This document shows positions 42,901 through 50,470 of a stretch of DNA of 64,000 bases, piece by piece. Numbering within the stretch: position 1 is the first letter of the stretch; each line of letters starts with the position of its first letter. Under the pieces are notes generated by a model that saw only the letters and a program-made list of their open reading frames with translations, searched no databases and was not told the origin of the DNA. Source of the DNA: Sphingobium sp. (GTDB lineage Bacteria > Pseudomonadota > Alphaproteobacteria > Sphingomonadales > Sphingomonadaceae); the NCBI GenBank assembly GCA_023266575.1, contig JAHFPV010000003.1:1-64000 (forward strand). Direction: 5' to 3'. Made by a program: the position numbers and the translations under genes.

Positions 42901-42918
42901 CCACCACATTAGCGATGC

Positions 42919-43539
42919 TTATTCGCTGGCGTTGGCGGCGTTCGCTGCCGGGGCTTCCGCGGCATTGGCGGCGTTGCCCGCTTCGGCGGCGTTGGCACCT
43001 TCGGCAGCCGGGGCTGCGTCGGCGGCGGGCAGCGGCAGGTTGGACCCCTGCGTATTCAGCCAGGCGATCAGGTTGGCGCGATCGACCGGGTTGCCAAGGC
43101 CAGCAAAGGTCATCTTGGTGCCGGGCGCATATTCACGCGGGCTTTTCAGCCACTTGTCCAGCGCCTCGAACGTCCAGTTGCCCGGCACGGACTTGAGCGC
43201 TTCGGAATAAGCAAAGCCTGCGACATGGCCATGCGCCTTGCCCACGGCGCCATACAGGTTGGGACCAATGCCATTGGCACCGCCCGATGTGACGGTGTGG
43301 CAGGCGGCGCATTTGGCAAACACCTTCTCGCCCGCTGCAACGTCCGCGCTGGCGAGCAGGGTGTTGAGACCGGGACCGGCAGCAGCGCCTTCGCCTTCGG
43401 CTTCGACGCCTTCGATCGCATAGCCCATGGTTTCGGGCCGTTCGTCATGGAAGAATTTGGAACTGACGATCGCGCCGCCGAGCGCAATAATGCCCGCGAA
43501 CAGCGCCCAGCCCGCTACGGTATTGAAACGATCGCCCAT
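42919..43539 (-). CDS. Membrane-anchored class I cytochrome c
   Basis: 206 residues. An uncleaved N-terminal anchor (VAGWALFAGIIALGGAIVSS, about residues 7-26) is followed by a flexible Glu/Gly/Ala linker. One cytochrome c domain follows (about 65-165), with heme attachment in KCAACHTV and the distal Met in PGTKMTFAGLGNP. This matches the CycM/c552 type that carries electrons from the bc1 complex to terminal oxidase on the periplasmic side. The last about 40 residues are an Ala/Asn/Glu low-complexity tail (AEAGNAANAAEAPAANAANA). Start 43539 is chosen over ATG 43560; both lack a strong ribosome binding site. Confidence 0.87.
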   Translation of the reverse strand: MGDRFNTVAGWALFAGIIALGGAIVSSKFFHDERPETMGYAIEGVEAEGEGAAAGPGLNTLLASADVAAGEKVFAKCAACHTVTSGGANGIGPNLYGAVGKAHGHVAGFAYSEALKSVPGNWTFEALDKWLKSPREYAPGTKMTFAGLGNPVDRANLIAWLNTQGSNLPLPAADAAPAAEGANAAEAGNAANAAEAPAANAANASE

Positions 43540-43724
43540 TTCGCTCGATTTCCCTTGCATTTCTGTTCGGGCGGCTGTCTTGGCGCCCCCTCTTGGCCGT
43601 TGCCATAATGGCGGACACGCGAACGTGCAACCCGGCTTGACGCCACAAATGCGCGAGCCGGCCAGCTTGCCGTCCTGCCGATGCTTGCGTGGCCCCGCGC
43701 AACTGCCTAAGCGCGCAGCCATCC

Positions 43725-44615
43725 ATGGAAAACTATCCCGCCCCCGCGCGCGCCATTGTCGCGCAACTGGCTGAAAAAGCCGCTACAGACCCGGCCCGTG
43801 CCGTCGCCTATCAGGGCGCGCCGGGGGCCAATTCGCATCTGGCGGCGCTGGGTTACGCGCCCGATTGCGTGCCTTTGCCCTGTTTCGCGTTCGAGGATGC
43901 GATCGATGCGGTGCGCAATGGACAGGCTGCCCGCGCGATCATCCCGATCGAAAACAGCCTGCACGGGCGGGTCGCGGACATGCATTTCCTGCTGCCCGAA
44001 TCGGGCCTGTCCATCGTCGACGAATATTTCCTGCGGATTCGCCATTGTTTGATGGCGCCGGACACGACGCCGGTGAAAAGCGCGATCAGCCATCCCCAGG
44101 CGCTGGGCCAGTGCCGCCATTATCTGCGCGAACGGGGCATCCAGCCGGTCGCCTATGCCGATACGGCGGGCGCAGCGGCGCTGGTCGCGGAAAACCGCCT
44201 GCCCGGCGAAGGGGCGATCGCGCCCTATCTGGCGGCGGAACTCTATGGCCTGCGCCTGATCGCCGAGAATATCGAGGATAGCGACGACAATATGACGCGC
44301 TTCCTGGTGCTGGCGCGGCAACCGAAAATGCCGGTCCCCAATGTCGGGCCGGTGATGACCACGTTCCTGTTCGAGGTGAAGAATGTCCCCGCCGCGCTCT
44401 ACAAGGCGATGGGCGGCTTTGCGACCAACGGCGTCAACATGACCAAGCTGGAAAGCTATCAGCGCGGGGCGAGCTTCGCGGCCACCGAATTTTTCTGCGA
44501 TATTGAGGGGATGCCGGGCGATCCGGCGGTCGACCGGGCGCTGGCGGAACTGGAGTTCCACACCAAATGGGTGCGGATGCTGGGCAGCTATCGGCAGGCG
44601 CGGCCACGCACCTAA
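43725..44615 (+). CDS. pheA: Prephenate dehydratase
   Basis: Converts prephenate to phenylpyruvate in phenylalanine synthesis, 296 residues. It is a monofunctional enzyme without a chorismate mutase domain. The catalytic domain covers about residues 27-200 (RAVAYQGAPGANSHLAAL, AIIPIENSLHGRVADMHFLL, SHPQALGQCRHYL, IENIEDSDDNMTRFLVL as the conserved TRF-containing end). A C-terminal ACT domain (about 217-290; MTTFLFEVKNVPAALYKAMGGF, NMTKLESYQ) confers Phe feedback inhibition. ATG 43725 gives the usual N-terminus. It diverges from the cytochrome c gene. Confidence 0.94.
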   Translation: MENYPAPARAIVAQLAEKAATDPARAVAYQGAPGANSHLAALGYAPDCVPLPCFAFEDAIDAVRNGQAARAIIPIENSLHGRVADMHFLLPESGLSIVDEYFLRIRHCLMAPDTTPVKSAISHPQALGQCRHYLRERGIQPVAYADTAGAAALVAENRLPGEGAIAPYLAAELYGLRLIAENIEDSDDNMTRFLVLARQPKMPVPNVGPVMTTFLFEVKNVPAALYKAMGGFATNGVNMTKLESYQRGASFAATEFFCDIEGMPGDPAVDRALAELEFHTKWVRMLGSYRQARPRT

Positions 44616-44665
44616 AGCGGACACGTACGCTTTCGCGCGGGCATAATCCTGCGTATAGGCGCTGG

Positions 44666-45397
44666 ATGGTCGCAGCTATTCTCTGGTCCGCTTTGGCGAT
44701 GAGTGCCATTGTCGGCATACGCTATCTGCTGGCGAGCGGCGGCTTTGCGCTGGCGACGCGGGTGCGGCAGCCGGGCCTGTATCAGGGGCTGGAGCGGCAG
44801 ATGCGGCGCGAGATTGGCTGGTCTTTGCTGTCCGCGCTGATTTACGGCATCCCCGCCGGGATCGTCGCATGGGGATGGCAGGCGCGGGGGTGGACGCGCA
44901 TCTATACCGATGTCGCGGCGTTGCCGCTCTGGTATCTGCCCATATCGGTGCTGCTCTATCTCGCCGCGCATGACACATGGTTTTACTGGACCCATCGCTG
45001 GATGCACCGGCCCAAGCCCTTTCGCATTGCCCATGCCGTGCATCATGCCAGCCGCCCGCCGACCGCCTGGGCAGCGATGAGCTTTCATCCGTGGGAAGCG
45101 CTGACCGGGGCGGTGGTGATCCCGGCGCTGGTGTTCATGATCCCCATCCATGTCGGCGCGCTGGCCGTGGTGCTGACGATCATGACGATCATGGGGGTCA
45201 GCAATCATATGGGGTGGGAGATGTTTCCGCGCTGGATGGTGCGCGGGCCGCTGGGTGGCTGGCTGATTACCGCGACCCATCATCAGCGGCATCACGACCT
45301 GTATAGCTGCAATTACGGCCTTTATTTCCGGGTCTGGGACCGATTGTGCGGCACTGACCGGGGGCTTGGCGATTTTACCGCGAAGGCGCGCGCGTGA
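44666..45397 (+). CDS. Sterol desaturase/fatty acid hydroxylase superfamily protein
   Basis: A 243-residue integral membrane di-iron hydroxylase. About four hydrophobic segments are seen. The His clusters are AAHDTWFYWTHRWMHR (about residues 105-120), HAVHHASRPPTAWAAMSFHP (about 128-147) and ATHHQRHHDLYSCNYG (about 206-221), giving the eight-His metal site typical of the family. It probably hydroxylates a membrane lipid or carotenoid-like hydrocarbon; the substrate is not readable. ATG 44666 is chosen as the first start giving a normal N-terminal helix. The next gene starts inside its stop (GTGA). Confidence 0.85.
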   Translation: MVAAILWSALAMSAIVGIRYLLASGGFALATRVRQPGLYQGLERQMRREIGWSLLSALIYGIPAGIVAWGWQARGWTRIYTDVAALPLWYLPISVLLYLAAHDTWFYWTHRWMHRPKPFRIAHAVHHASRPPTAWAAMSFHPWEALTGAVVIPALVFMIPIHVGALAVVLTIMTIMGVSNHMGWEMFPRWMVRGPLGGWLITATHHQRHHDLYSCNYGLYFRVWDRLCGTDRGLGDFTAKARA

Positions 45398-45831
45398 CGG
45401 GTCGGTTGTGGGGATTGTGCGCGCTGGTCCCGGTGCTGCTGGGTGCGGCCCCGATCGGCCAGCCGCAACCGCTCAGCATGGCGCTGGAGGGACTACGGTC
45501 GACCAAGGGGCAGATATTGGTGTGTGTAACGCGGGTGCCGCGCTATTTCCCCGACTGCAGCCATGATCCCGACAAGCGGCATTTCGCTGTGCCGGCGAAG
45601 GGCGGGGCGGTGACGATCGGCGCTGTGACGCCAGGCAATTATGCCATTGCGATCGTCCATGACGAAAATGGCAATGGCAAGCTGGATACGTTTGCGGGCA
45701 TCCCGCGCGAAGGGGTCGGCTTTTCGCGCAATCCGGTGCTGCGCTTTGGCGCGCCCAGTTTCCGGTCGGCCAGTTTTGCGGTCGCAGGCGCGCCGGTGGA
45801 GCAGGACATCCGCCTCAAATATTTCCTGTAG
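45394..45831 (+). CDS. DUF2141 domain exported protein
   Basis: 145 residues with a signal peptide (LWGLCALVPVLLGAAPIG). The DUF2141 domain covers the rest: LRSTKGQILVCVTRVPRYFPDC, TIGAVTPGNYAIAIVHDENGNGKLDTFAGIPREGVGFSRNP. DENGNGKLDT resembles a calcium-binding dockerin/EF-like loop, and the fold is probably a small beta-sandwich. Function unknown. It is translationally coupled to the fatty acid hydroxylase (GTG in its stop), so it may act on the same lipid or envelope process. Confidence 0.82.
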   Translation: MTGRLWGLCALVPVLLGAAPIGQPQPLSMALEGLRSTKGQILVCVTRVPRYFPDCSHDPDKRHFAVPAKGGAVTIGAVTPGNYAIAIVHDENGNGKLDTFAGIPREGVGFSRNPVLRFGAPSFRSASFAVAGAPVEQDIRLKYFL

Positions 45832-45903
45832 GAATGCCAGGCGGAACCTGTAACCGTCGTGAAACATTCTTGGGCCGACCGACATTGGCTGAACAGGGGC
45901 CTT

Positions 45904-46746
45904 ATGAACCAGCTTTCCCGCATTCTTCTCCTCACCCTTCCCTTCATGGTGGCCGCGCCCGCGCTGGCGCAGGAGGCACAGGATCGCAGCAGCCTGACCA
46001 TCGGGGTGGGGGTCGCGTCGGTCCCGACTTATGAAGGGTCGGACGATTCGCGGCTGATTGTCGGTCCGCAGTTGCGCGGCAAGGTGAAGGACCATGCCTT
46101 CTTCACCCGCGGACCGATGTTGTTTTTCGACGCTATTCCCAACCGGGATGATAGCGGCATCGACTTTCAGGCCGGCCCGGCCGTGGGGGTCAGGCTGGAC
46201 CGAACCAGCCGCAAGCAGATCAAGGACAATGCGGTAGAGGCGCTGGGCAAGCGGGACACTGCAATCGAGGTCGGCGGCTATGTCGGCATCGGCAAGACCG
46301 GGATCATCACCAGCGCCTATGACAATCTGAGCGCGCGGGTCGCCGTGACCAAGGATGTCGCGGGCGCGCATGAAAGCTATATCGTCACCCCCGCGATCGA
46401 ATATTTCACACCGCTGTCGATCCGCAGCTTTGCGGGGATCGGCGTGTCGGCGGACTATGTCGGCAAGAAATTCGGCCGCTATTATTCCGATATTGATGCA
46501 GCCGGTTCGCTGGCGAGCGGACTGCCGGTCTATACGCGCGGCGGTGCCGATTCCGGGTTCCGGCGGGTGAACGCCAATCTGACCGGCGGCTATTCGCTGT
46601 CGGGCGACATTCGCAAGGGCTGGGTGATCGTCGGCGCGCTTGGCTATTCGAGGATGCTGGGTCGTTATGCCGATTCGCCGGTGGTGTCGATTGCCGGGTC
46701 GAAGGACCAGTTTCTGGGCGCGATAGGGATCGGCTATACCTTCTGA
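45904..46746 (+). CDS. MipA/OmpV family outer-membrane protein
   Basis: 280 residues with a clear signal peptide (LLLTLPFMVAAPALAQ) and a beta-barrel pattern ending in the outer-membrane signature Phe (GAIGIGYTF). MipA/OmpV features are LTIGVGVASVPTYEGSDD, FDAIPNRDD, DFQAGPAVGVRLDR and SRMLGRYADSPVV. MipA in E. coli scaffolds a murein synthase and hydrolase; the role here is inferred only by family. Start 45904 follows aggggc. A strong terminator follows. Confidence 0.87.
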   Translation: MNQLSRILLLTLPFMVAAPALAQEAQDRSSLTIGVGVASVPTYEGSDDSRLIVGPQLRGKVKDHAFFTRGPMLFFDAIPNRDDSGIDFQAGPAVGVRLDRTSRKQIKDNAVEALGKRDTAIEVGGYVGIGKTGIITSAYDNLSARVAVTKDVAGAHESYIVTPAIEYFTPLSIRSFAGIGVSADYVGKKFGRYYSDIDAAGSLASGLPVYTRGGADSGFRRVNANLTGGYSLSGDIRKGWVIVGALGYSRMLGRYADSPVVSIAGSKDQFLGAIGIGYTF

Positions 46747-46756
46747 GACGTTTTTG

Positions 46757-46782
46757 AAAAATGCGCGAAAGAGCGCATTTTT
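46757..46782 (+). terminator. Terminator after the MipA gene
   Basis: aaaaatgcgc (46757-46766) pairs with gcgcattttt (46773-46782) around a six-base loop; five T close the stem. It begins 10 bases after the stop. Confidence 0.85.
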
Positions 46783-46793
46783 GTTGCCGCACC

Positions 46794-46859
46794 GGCCCGC
46801 TCCCCCACCCGGCCACCCATAGAATACTGGCGTTGGGCGTCCGGGCGGGGGAGCGGGCC
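46794..46859. repeat. Long GC-rich inverted repeat upstream of cnoX
   Basis: A 19-base arm (46794-46812, beginning ggcccgctccccc) and its inverse (46841-46859, ending gggggagcgggcc) differ at one position and enclose 28 bases. It directly follows a terminator and precedes the cnoX promoter region. It may be a dispersed repeat or a structured RNA. Confidence 0.65.
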
Positions 46860-46965
46860 AGTTTCTTGCAGCGCGCGTATCTCCTGCCTTGCGCGGGGAG
46901 GGTGACGCTCCCCATATTGCGGGCTATGGAGGCGGCGACATACCGCAGTGGCAGGAGATGAAAGC

Positions 46966-47877
46966 GTGGCGACCCTGGGAATGAGCGAGGCCGACAAGCT
47001 GGCCGTGGAGGCGTTTCGCCGCGATGTGGTGGACCCTTCGCGCACGCAGTTGGTGATCGTGGATTTCTGGGCCGAATGGTGCGGCCCGTGCAAGCAGCTG
47101 ACGCCGATCATCGAGAAGGTGTGCGCCGATTATGCGGCCAAGGGCGTCAAGCTGGTCAAGGTCAATGTCGACGAAAATGGCTTCATCGCCAGCCAGTTCC
47201 GGGTCCAGTCGATCCCGACCGTCTATGCCGTGTTTCAGGGTCAGCCGGTCGCCGACCTTTCGCAGGCGCGGACCGAAGGGCAGCTCAAGCAATATCTCGA
47301 CCAGTTGCTCGGCCAGTTGCCGATCGAATCGGACGAAAAGGCGCAGGAACTGGAAATCGCGCCGCTGATCGCGATGGGTGAGGAAACGCTGGCGGCGGGC
47401 GATGCCGAGCGCGCCCTGTCGATCTTCACCCAGATTGCCGAGATGGTGCCTGACCATGCCGATGTGGCGTCGGGTCAGGCCCGCGCGCTGGTGGCGCTGG
47501 GGCAGCTGGACGAGGCGGAGACGGTGCTGGACGCGCTGCCCGCTGATGTGGCCAAGGATCAGGCGGTGGATCGCGCGCGTGCGGCGATTGCGCTGGCGCG
47601 TGATGCCAAGCCGGTGGCGGACCTTTCCGGGCTGGAGGCGAAGGTTGCGGCGGACCCCGACGATCATGAGGCGCGGTTCGAGCTGGCGGGCGGGCTGATG
47701 GCCAATGGCGACCGTGAGGGCGCGGCAGAGGCGCTGCTGGAGATCGTCCGGCGCGACCGGGCGTGGAATGACAGCGCGGCGCGGACGCAATTGCTGACCC
47801 TGTTCGAGGCGGTCGGGCTGGAAGATCCCTGGGTATCGGCGCAGCGTCGCAAGCTGTCGCAGATCTTGTTCGCCTGA
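46966..47877 (+). CDS. cnoX: Chaperedoxin, thioredoxin-TPR fusion (CnoX type)
   Basis: 303 residues. The N-terminal thioredoxin domain (about 10-118) keeps the active site FWAEWCGPCKQLTP; E. coli CnoX lacks one of these cysteines, so this protein is probably redox-active. The C-terminal part (about 125-300) has TPR-like helices (IAMGEETLAAGDAERALSIFTQ, EARFELAGGLMANGDREGAAEALL). The family protects and hands over oxidation-prone proteins to GroEL. The start is uncertain: GTG 46966 with agga about 10 bases before, GTG 46948 or ATG 46981. It leads cnoX-LON-trm112. Confidence 0.88.
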   Translation: MATLGMSEADKLAVEAFRRDVVDPSRTQLVIVDFWAEWCGPCKQLTPIIEKVCADYAAKGVKLVKVNVDENGFIASQFRVQSIPTVYAVFQGQPVADLSQARTEGQLKQYLDQLLGQLPIESDEKAQELEIAPLIAMGEETLAAGDAERALSIFTQIAEMVPDHADVASGQARALVALGQLDEAETVLDALPADVAKDQAVDRARAAIALARDAKPVADLSGLEAKVAADPDDHEARFELAGGLMANGDREGAAEALLEIVRRDRAWNDSAARTQLLTLFEAVGLEDPWVSAQRRKLSQILFA

Positions 47878-47888
47878 CGGCCGGGCCG

Positions 47889-48503
47889 GTGCCACTCGCC
47901 CGCGTCTCGATATTCCCGCTGTCTGGCGCTTTGCTGTTGCCGGGCATGGATTTGCCGCTGCATATTTTCGAGCCGCGGTATCGCGCGCTGATCCATGATG
48001 CGATGGCGCGCGACCGGCGGATCGGGATGATCCAGCCGCGTGGAGAAGGCCCGGTGCCGCCTTTGTTCGACATGGGGTGCCTGGGCCATGTCAGCCATAT
48101 CGAGGCGCTGGACGACGGGCGGTTCAACATCATCCTGACCGGGCTGGCCCGGTTCAAAGTGGTGCGCGAATTGCCGGTGACGACCCAGTTTCGCCAGATC
48201 GAGGCGGACGTGATGCAGGCACCGCAGGAGGATGAGGTGCTGCACGCGGTCGAGCGCGCGGCGCTGGAGCAGGAATCGCGCCGCTTTGCCGATGCGCTGG
48301 GCTATGTCGTGGACTGGACCGCAGTGTCGCGGCTCGATGATATGGCGCTGGTCAACGGCATTGCCCAGATCGCGCCGTTCGATGCCGCGGCCAAGCAGAC
48401 GCTGCTGGAGGCCGATACGCTGGGCGAGCGGTCGGAGCTGATCATCCAGCTGATGCAGATTTTCGGTCGGATCGAGCGCGATGGCGGCGCGACGATGCAA
48501 TGA
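47889..48503 (+). CDS. LON N-terminal substrate-binding domain protein
   Basis: 204 residues that form only the N-terminal LON (PUA-like) substrate-binding domain: [34 protein letters not shown] (about residues 6-39), [38 protein letters not shown] and [11 protein letters not shown]. No ATPase or protease part follows. Stand-alone LON-domain proteins are widespread, but their role is not established; substrate recruitment is a guess. The start is GTG 47889, 11 bases after cnoX, and the end overlaps the trm112 start (ATGA). Confidence 0.88.
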   Translation: MPLARVSIFPLSGALLLPGMDLPLHIFEPRYRALIHDAMARDRRIGMIQPRGEGPVPPLFDMGCLGHVSHIEALDDGRFNIILTGLARFKVVRELPVTTQFRQIEADVMQAPQEDEVLHAVERAALEQESRRFADALGYVVDWTAVSRLDDMALVNGIAQIAPFDAAAKQTLLEADTLGERSELIIQLMQIFGRIERDGGATMQ

Positions 48504-48688
48504 CTGACGCAGGTGCGGGCGCGCAGGTCGATCCCTGGTTGCTGGCCAAGCTGGTCTGCCCGGTGACGCGCACGCCGCTGCGCTGGGATGGCGCGCGCGG
48601 GGCGCTGGTCTCCGATGCGGCGGGGTTGGCCTATCCGGTGCGTGATGGGGTGCCGGTGCTGCTGGTGCGTGAAGCCAGCCCTATTTGA
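48500..48688 (+). CDS. Trm112 family protein
   Basis: 62 residues of the Trm112/UPF0434 (YcaR) type: [19 protein letters not shown] at the N-terminus and [17 protein letters not shown] at the C-terminus. In eukaryotes and some bacteria Trm112 activates methyltransferases that modify tRNA, rRNA or release factors. Only one of the usual zinc cysteines is present (LVCPV), so it is of the bacterial metal-poor type. Its start overlaps the LON gene, and its 3' end overlaps the convergent ridA by 8 bases. Confidence 0.87.
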   Translation: MTDAGAGAQVDPWLLAKLVCPVTRTPLRWDGARGALVSDAAGLAYPVRDGVPVLLVREASPI

Positions 48689-49112
48689 ACGCGGCGATAC
48701 ATTCCACTTCCAGCGGTGCGCCCAGCGCCAGCCCGTCCGCGCCGAATGCGCTGCGGGCGGGCAGGCGTTTGCCCTTGAAATAGGGCAGATAGGCCGCGTT
48801 GAAGCGGGGCCAGTCGGCCATATCGTCCAGCATCACCGTGCATTTGACGACATGGCCAAAGTCGAGGCCATTGTCGGCCAATATCCTGCCGATCGAATCC
48901 ATGGCCTGCCGGACAGCCGCGTCAAAGCCGTCGCTATGCGGGTCCATGCCCTGGGGCACCTGTCCGATCTGGCCGGACATATAGAGTATGTCGCCGACGC
49001 GGACGGCCGGGGAGAAGGGCAGGGTGGCGGGCATCGCCTGCGGCGCGGGCGCGGGTTGGGCGAGCGCTGGCACAGATGCCAGCATCAGGGCAGCAAGGAT
49101 CAGGCGGCGCAT
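48681..49112 (-). CDS. RidA family protein with signal peptide
   Basis: 143 residues. The first about 19 form a Sec signal peptide ([18 protein letters not shown]), unusual for RidA, which is normally cytoplasmic. The rest is a full RidA/YjgF domain ([67 protein letters not shown]). The conserved Arg (in PARSAFG) and late Glu (LEVECIAAF) needed for imine deamination are present. ggaga lies 8 bases before the ATG, itself 16 bases after the upstream PLP enzyme gene. It may clear reactive enamines or imines made by that enzyme in the periplasm. Confidence 0.86.
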   Translation of the reverse strand: MRRLILAALMLASVPALAQPAPAPQAMPATLPFSPAVRVGDILYMSGQIGQVPQGMDPHSDGFDAAVRQAMDSIGRILADNGLDFGHVVKCTVMLDDMADWPRFNAAYLPYFKGKRLPARSAFGADGLALGAPLEVECIAAFK

Positions 49113-49128
49113 CTTTATCTCCGGTCAG

Positions 49129-50406
49129 TCAGGCGCGGGGCAGGGCGGCGAGCAGGCGGTCCACATCTGTGCCATCGTTGAACACAGATGGCGAGACGCG
49201 CAGATGATGGTCATGCAGCGATACGCGCACGCCCGCTTTGGCCAGCGGGTCAGCCAGGCGGGCTTTGGCGTTCGGCAGCAGGGCGGTGAGCAGCGGCGCG
49301 GTGGTGCCGGGCGGGGTGATGATCGCATAGCCTTTGGCGCGCAGGCCTTCGCGCAAGGGGTCGATCAACCCTTGTGCGTGGGTCTGGATCGCTGCCACGG
49401 TCAGGCCGCTGATATAGTCGAGCGAATGGTCGATCGCCGCGACAATTGCCTGGGCATAGGTGCCGGTCGCGAAATGGCCAAGTGAGCCGGGGCGGACGGC
49501 GTAGCTGACCGGGGCGTCGCCGGGTGGGTCGAGCGGGTAGGCGTGGGTCTGCGGCGGCGACAGGGCGATGCCGGGCGGCGCGCCCGGCGCGGCAAAGCCA
49601 TAATAGCCATATTCGGTGCGTGGCAGTTGGTCCCACACGCCGCGCCGGGCGTAGAGAAAGCCAAGGCCGAAATCGCCCATCAGCCATTTATAGGTGGCGC
49701 AGGCGGCAAAATCGACGCCGCTGGCGTGGAGATCGACCGGGACGGGCCCGGCGGCATGGATGATGTCGGCATAGACCAGCGCGCCTGCACTGTGGGCCAT
49801 GTCGCACACAGCCTTCAGGTCATGCTGAAAGCCATTATAGGTGGACACAGCTGAAAGGCTGACCAGTGTCGTGCCCGGCGTGATGGCGCGGGCCATATCC
49901 TCCAGCTCGATCCGGCCGTCGCGTGCCTGCACCCAGGCGACATCGACGCCCTGTTTGCCCATTTCCAGATACATGGGAAAGGCGGCATAGAAATGCAGCG
50001 TGTCGGTGACGATGCGGGCCTTGTTCGCGGGGAAACCAAGCGCGCGTAGCACGGCCTGTTCGCCCATGGTGGTGGACTGGACCCAGGTGATTTCGTCCGC
50101 ATCGGCGTTTATGAGGCGCGCAAATTTGGCGATGACCCCGGCGCGATCGACCGGTTTGCGCGCTAATGCAGCGGGATCGAGCGTGCGGGCGGCGACATAA
50201 GCATCCATCGCGGCGCGCGCGCCCAGACTCACGGGATGGGTCGATGCGCTGTCGAGATAGGCGACCGGGGTGGCGGCGAAGCTGGCCTTGTCCGGCAACG
50301 ATGATGTGCGCTGTGTGGGCGCTGGCGATGCAGACGCCATGGCCGTAGCCCCGACCGCGCCCAGCATCAGCGTGCGGCGGGACAGGCTGTCGGTTGGTCG
50401 CGTCAT
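49129..50406 (-). CDS. Tat-exported class V PLP enzyme (isopenicillin-N-epimerase-like)
   Basis: 425 residues. A twin-arginine signal (SLSRRTLMLGAVGATAMASA, about residues 7-26) indicates folded export to the periplasm with cofactor. The rest is a class V aminotransferase fold: YLDSASTHPVSLGARAAMDAY, TWVQSTTMGEQAVLRALGF, VSLSAVSTYNGFQHD, VYADIIHAAGPVPVDL, and the PLP Lys in CATYKWLMGDFGLGFLY (about residue 241). The nearest known parallel is PvdN of Pseudomonas, a periplasmic PLP enzyme. gaagggg precedes the ATG. It lies just behind a terminator after the TonB receptor and 16 bases before ridA. The reaction is unknown. Confidence 0.85.
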   Translation of the reverse strand: MTRPTDSLSRRTLMLGAVGATAMASASPAPTQRTSSLPDKASFAATPVAYLDSASTHPVSLGARAAMDAYVAARTLDPAALARKPVDRAGVIAKFARLINADADEITWVQSTTMGEQAVLRALGFPANKARIVTDTLHFYAAFPMYLEMGKQGVDVAWVQARDGRIELEDMARAITPGTTLVSLSAVSTYNGFQHDLKAVCDMAHSAGALVYADIIHAAGPVPVDLHASGVDFAACATYKWLMGDFGLGFLYARRGVWDQLPRTEYGYYGFAAPGAPPGIALSPPQTHAYPLDPPGDAPVSYAVRPGSLGHFATGTYAQAIVAAIDHSLDYISGLTVAAIQTHAQGLIDPLREGLRAKGYAIITPPGTTAPLLTALLPNAKARLADPLAKAGVRVSLHDHHLRVSPSVFNDGTDVDRLLAALPRA

Positions 50407-50423
50407 ACAGACCCCTTCATAGC

Positions 50424-50455
50424 AAAAGGGCCGGTTCGTTTCCGAACCGGCCCTT
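50424..50455 (-). terminator. Terminator/attenuator between the TonB receptor and PLP enzyme
   Basis: aagggccggttcg (50426-50438) and cgaaccggccctt (50443-50455) form a 13-base-pair perfect stem with a four-base loop, followed on the minus strand by TTTT. It lies between the receptor stop (50471) and the PLP enzyme start (50406), so partial read-through would set their expression ratio. Confidence 0.8.
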
Positions 50456-50470
50456 CCTTCGTGACGACAA

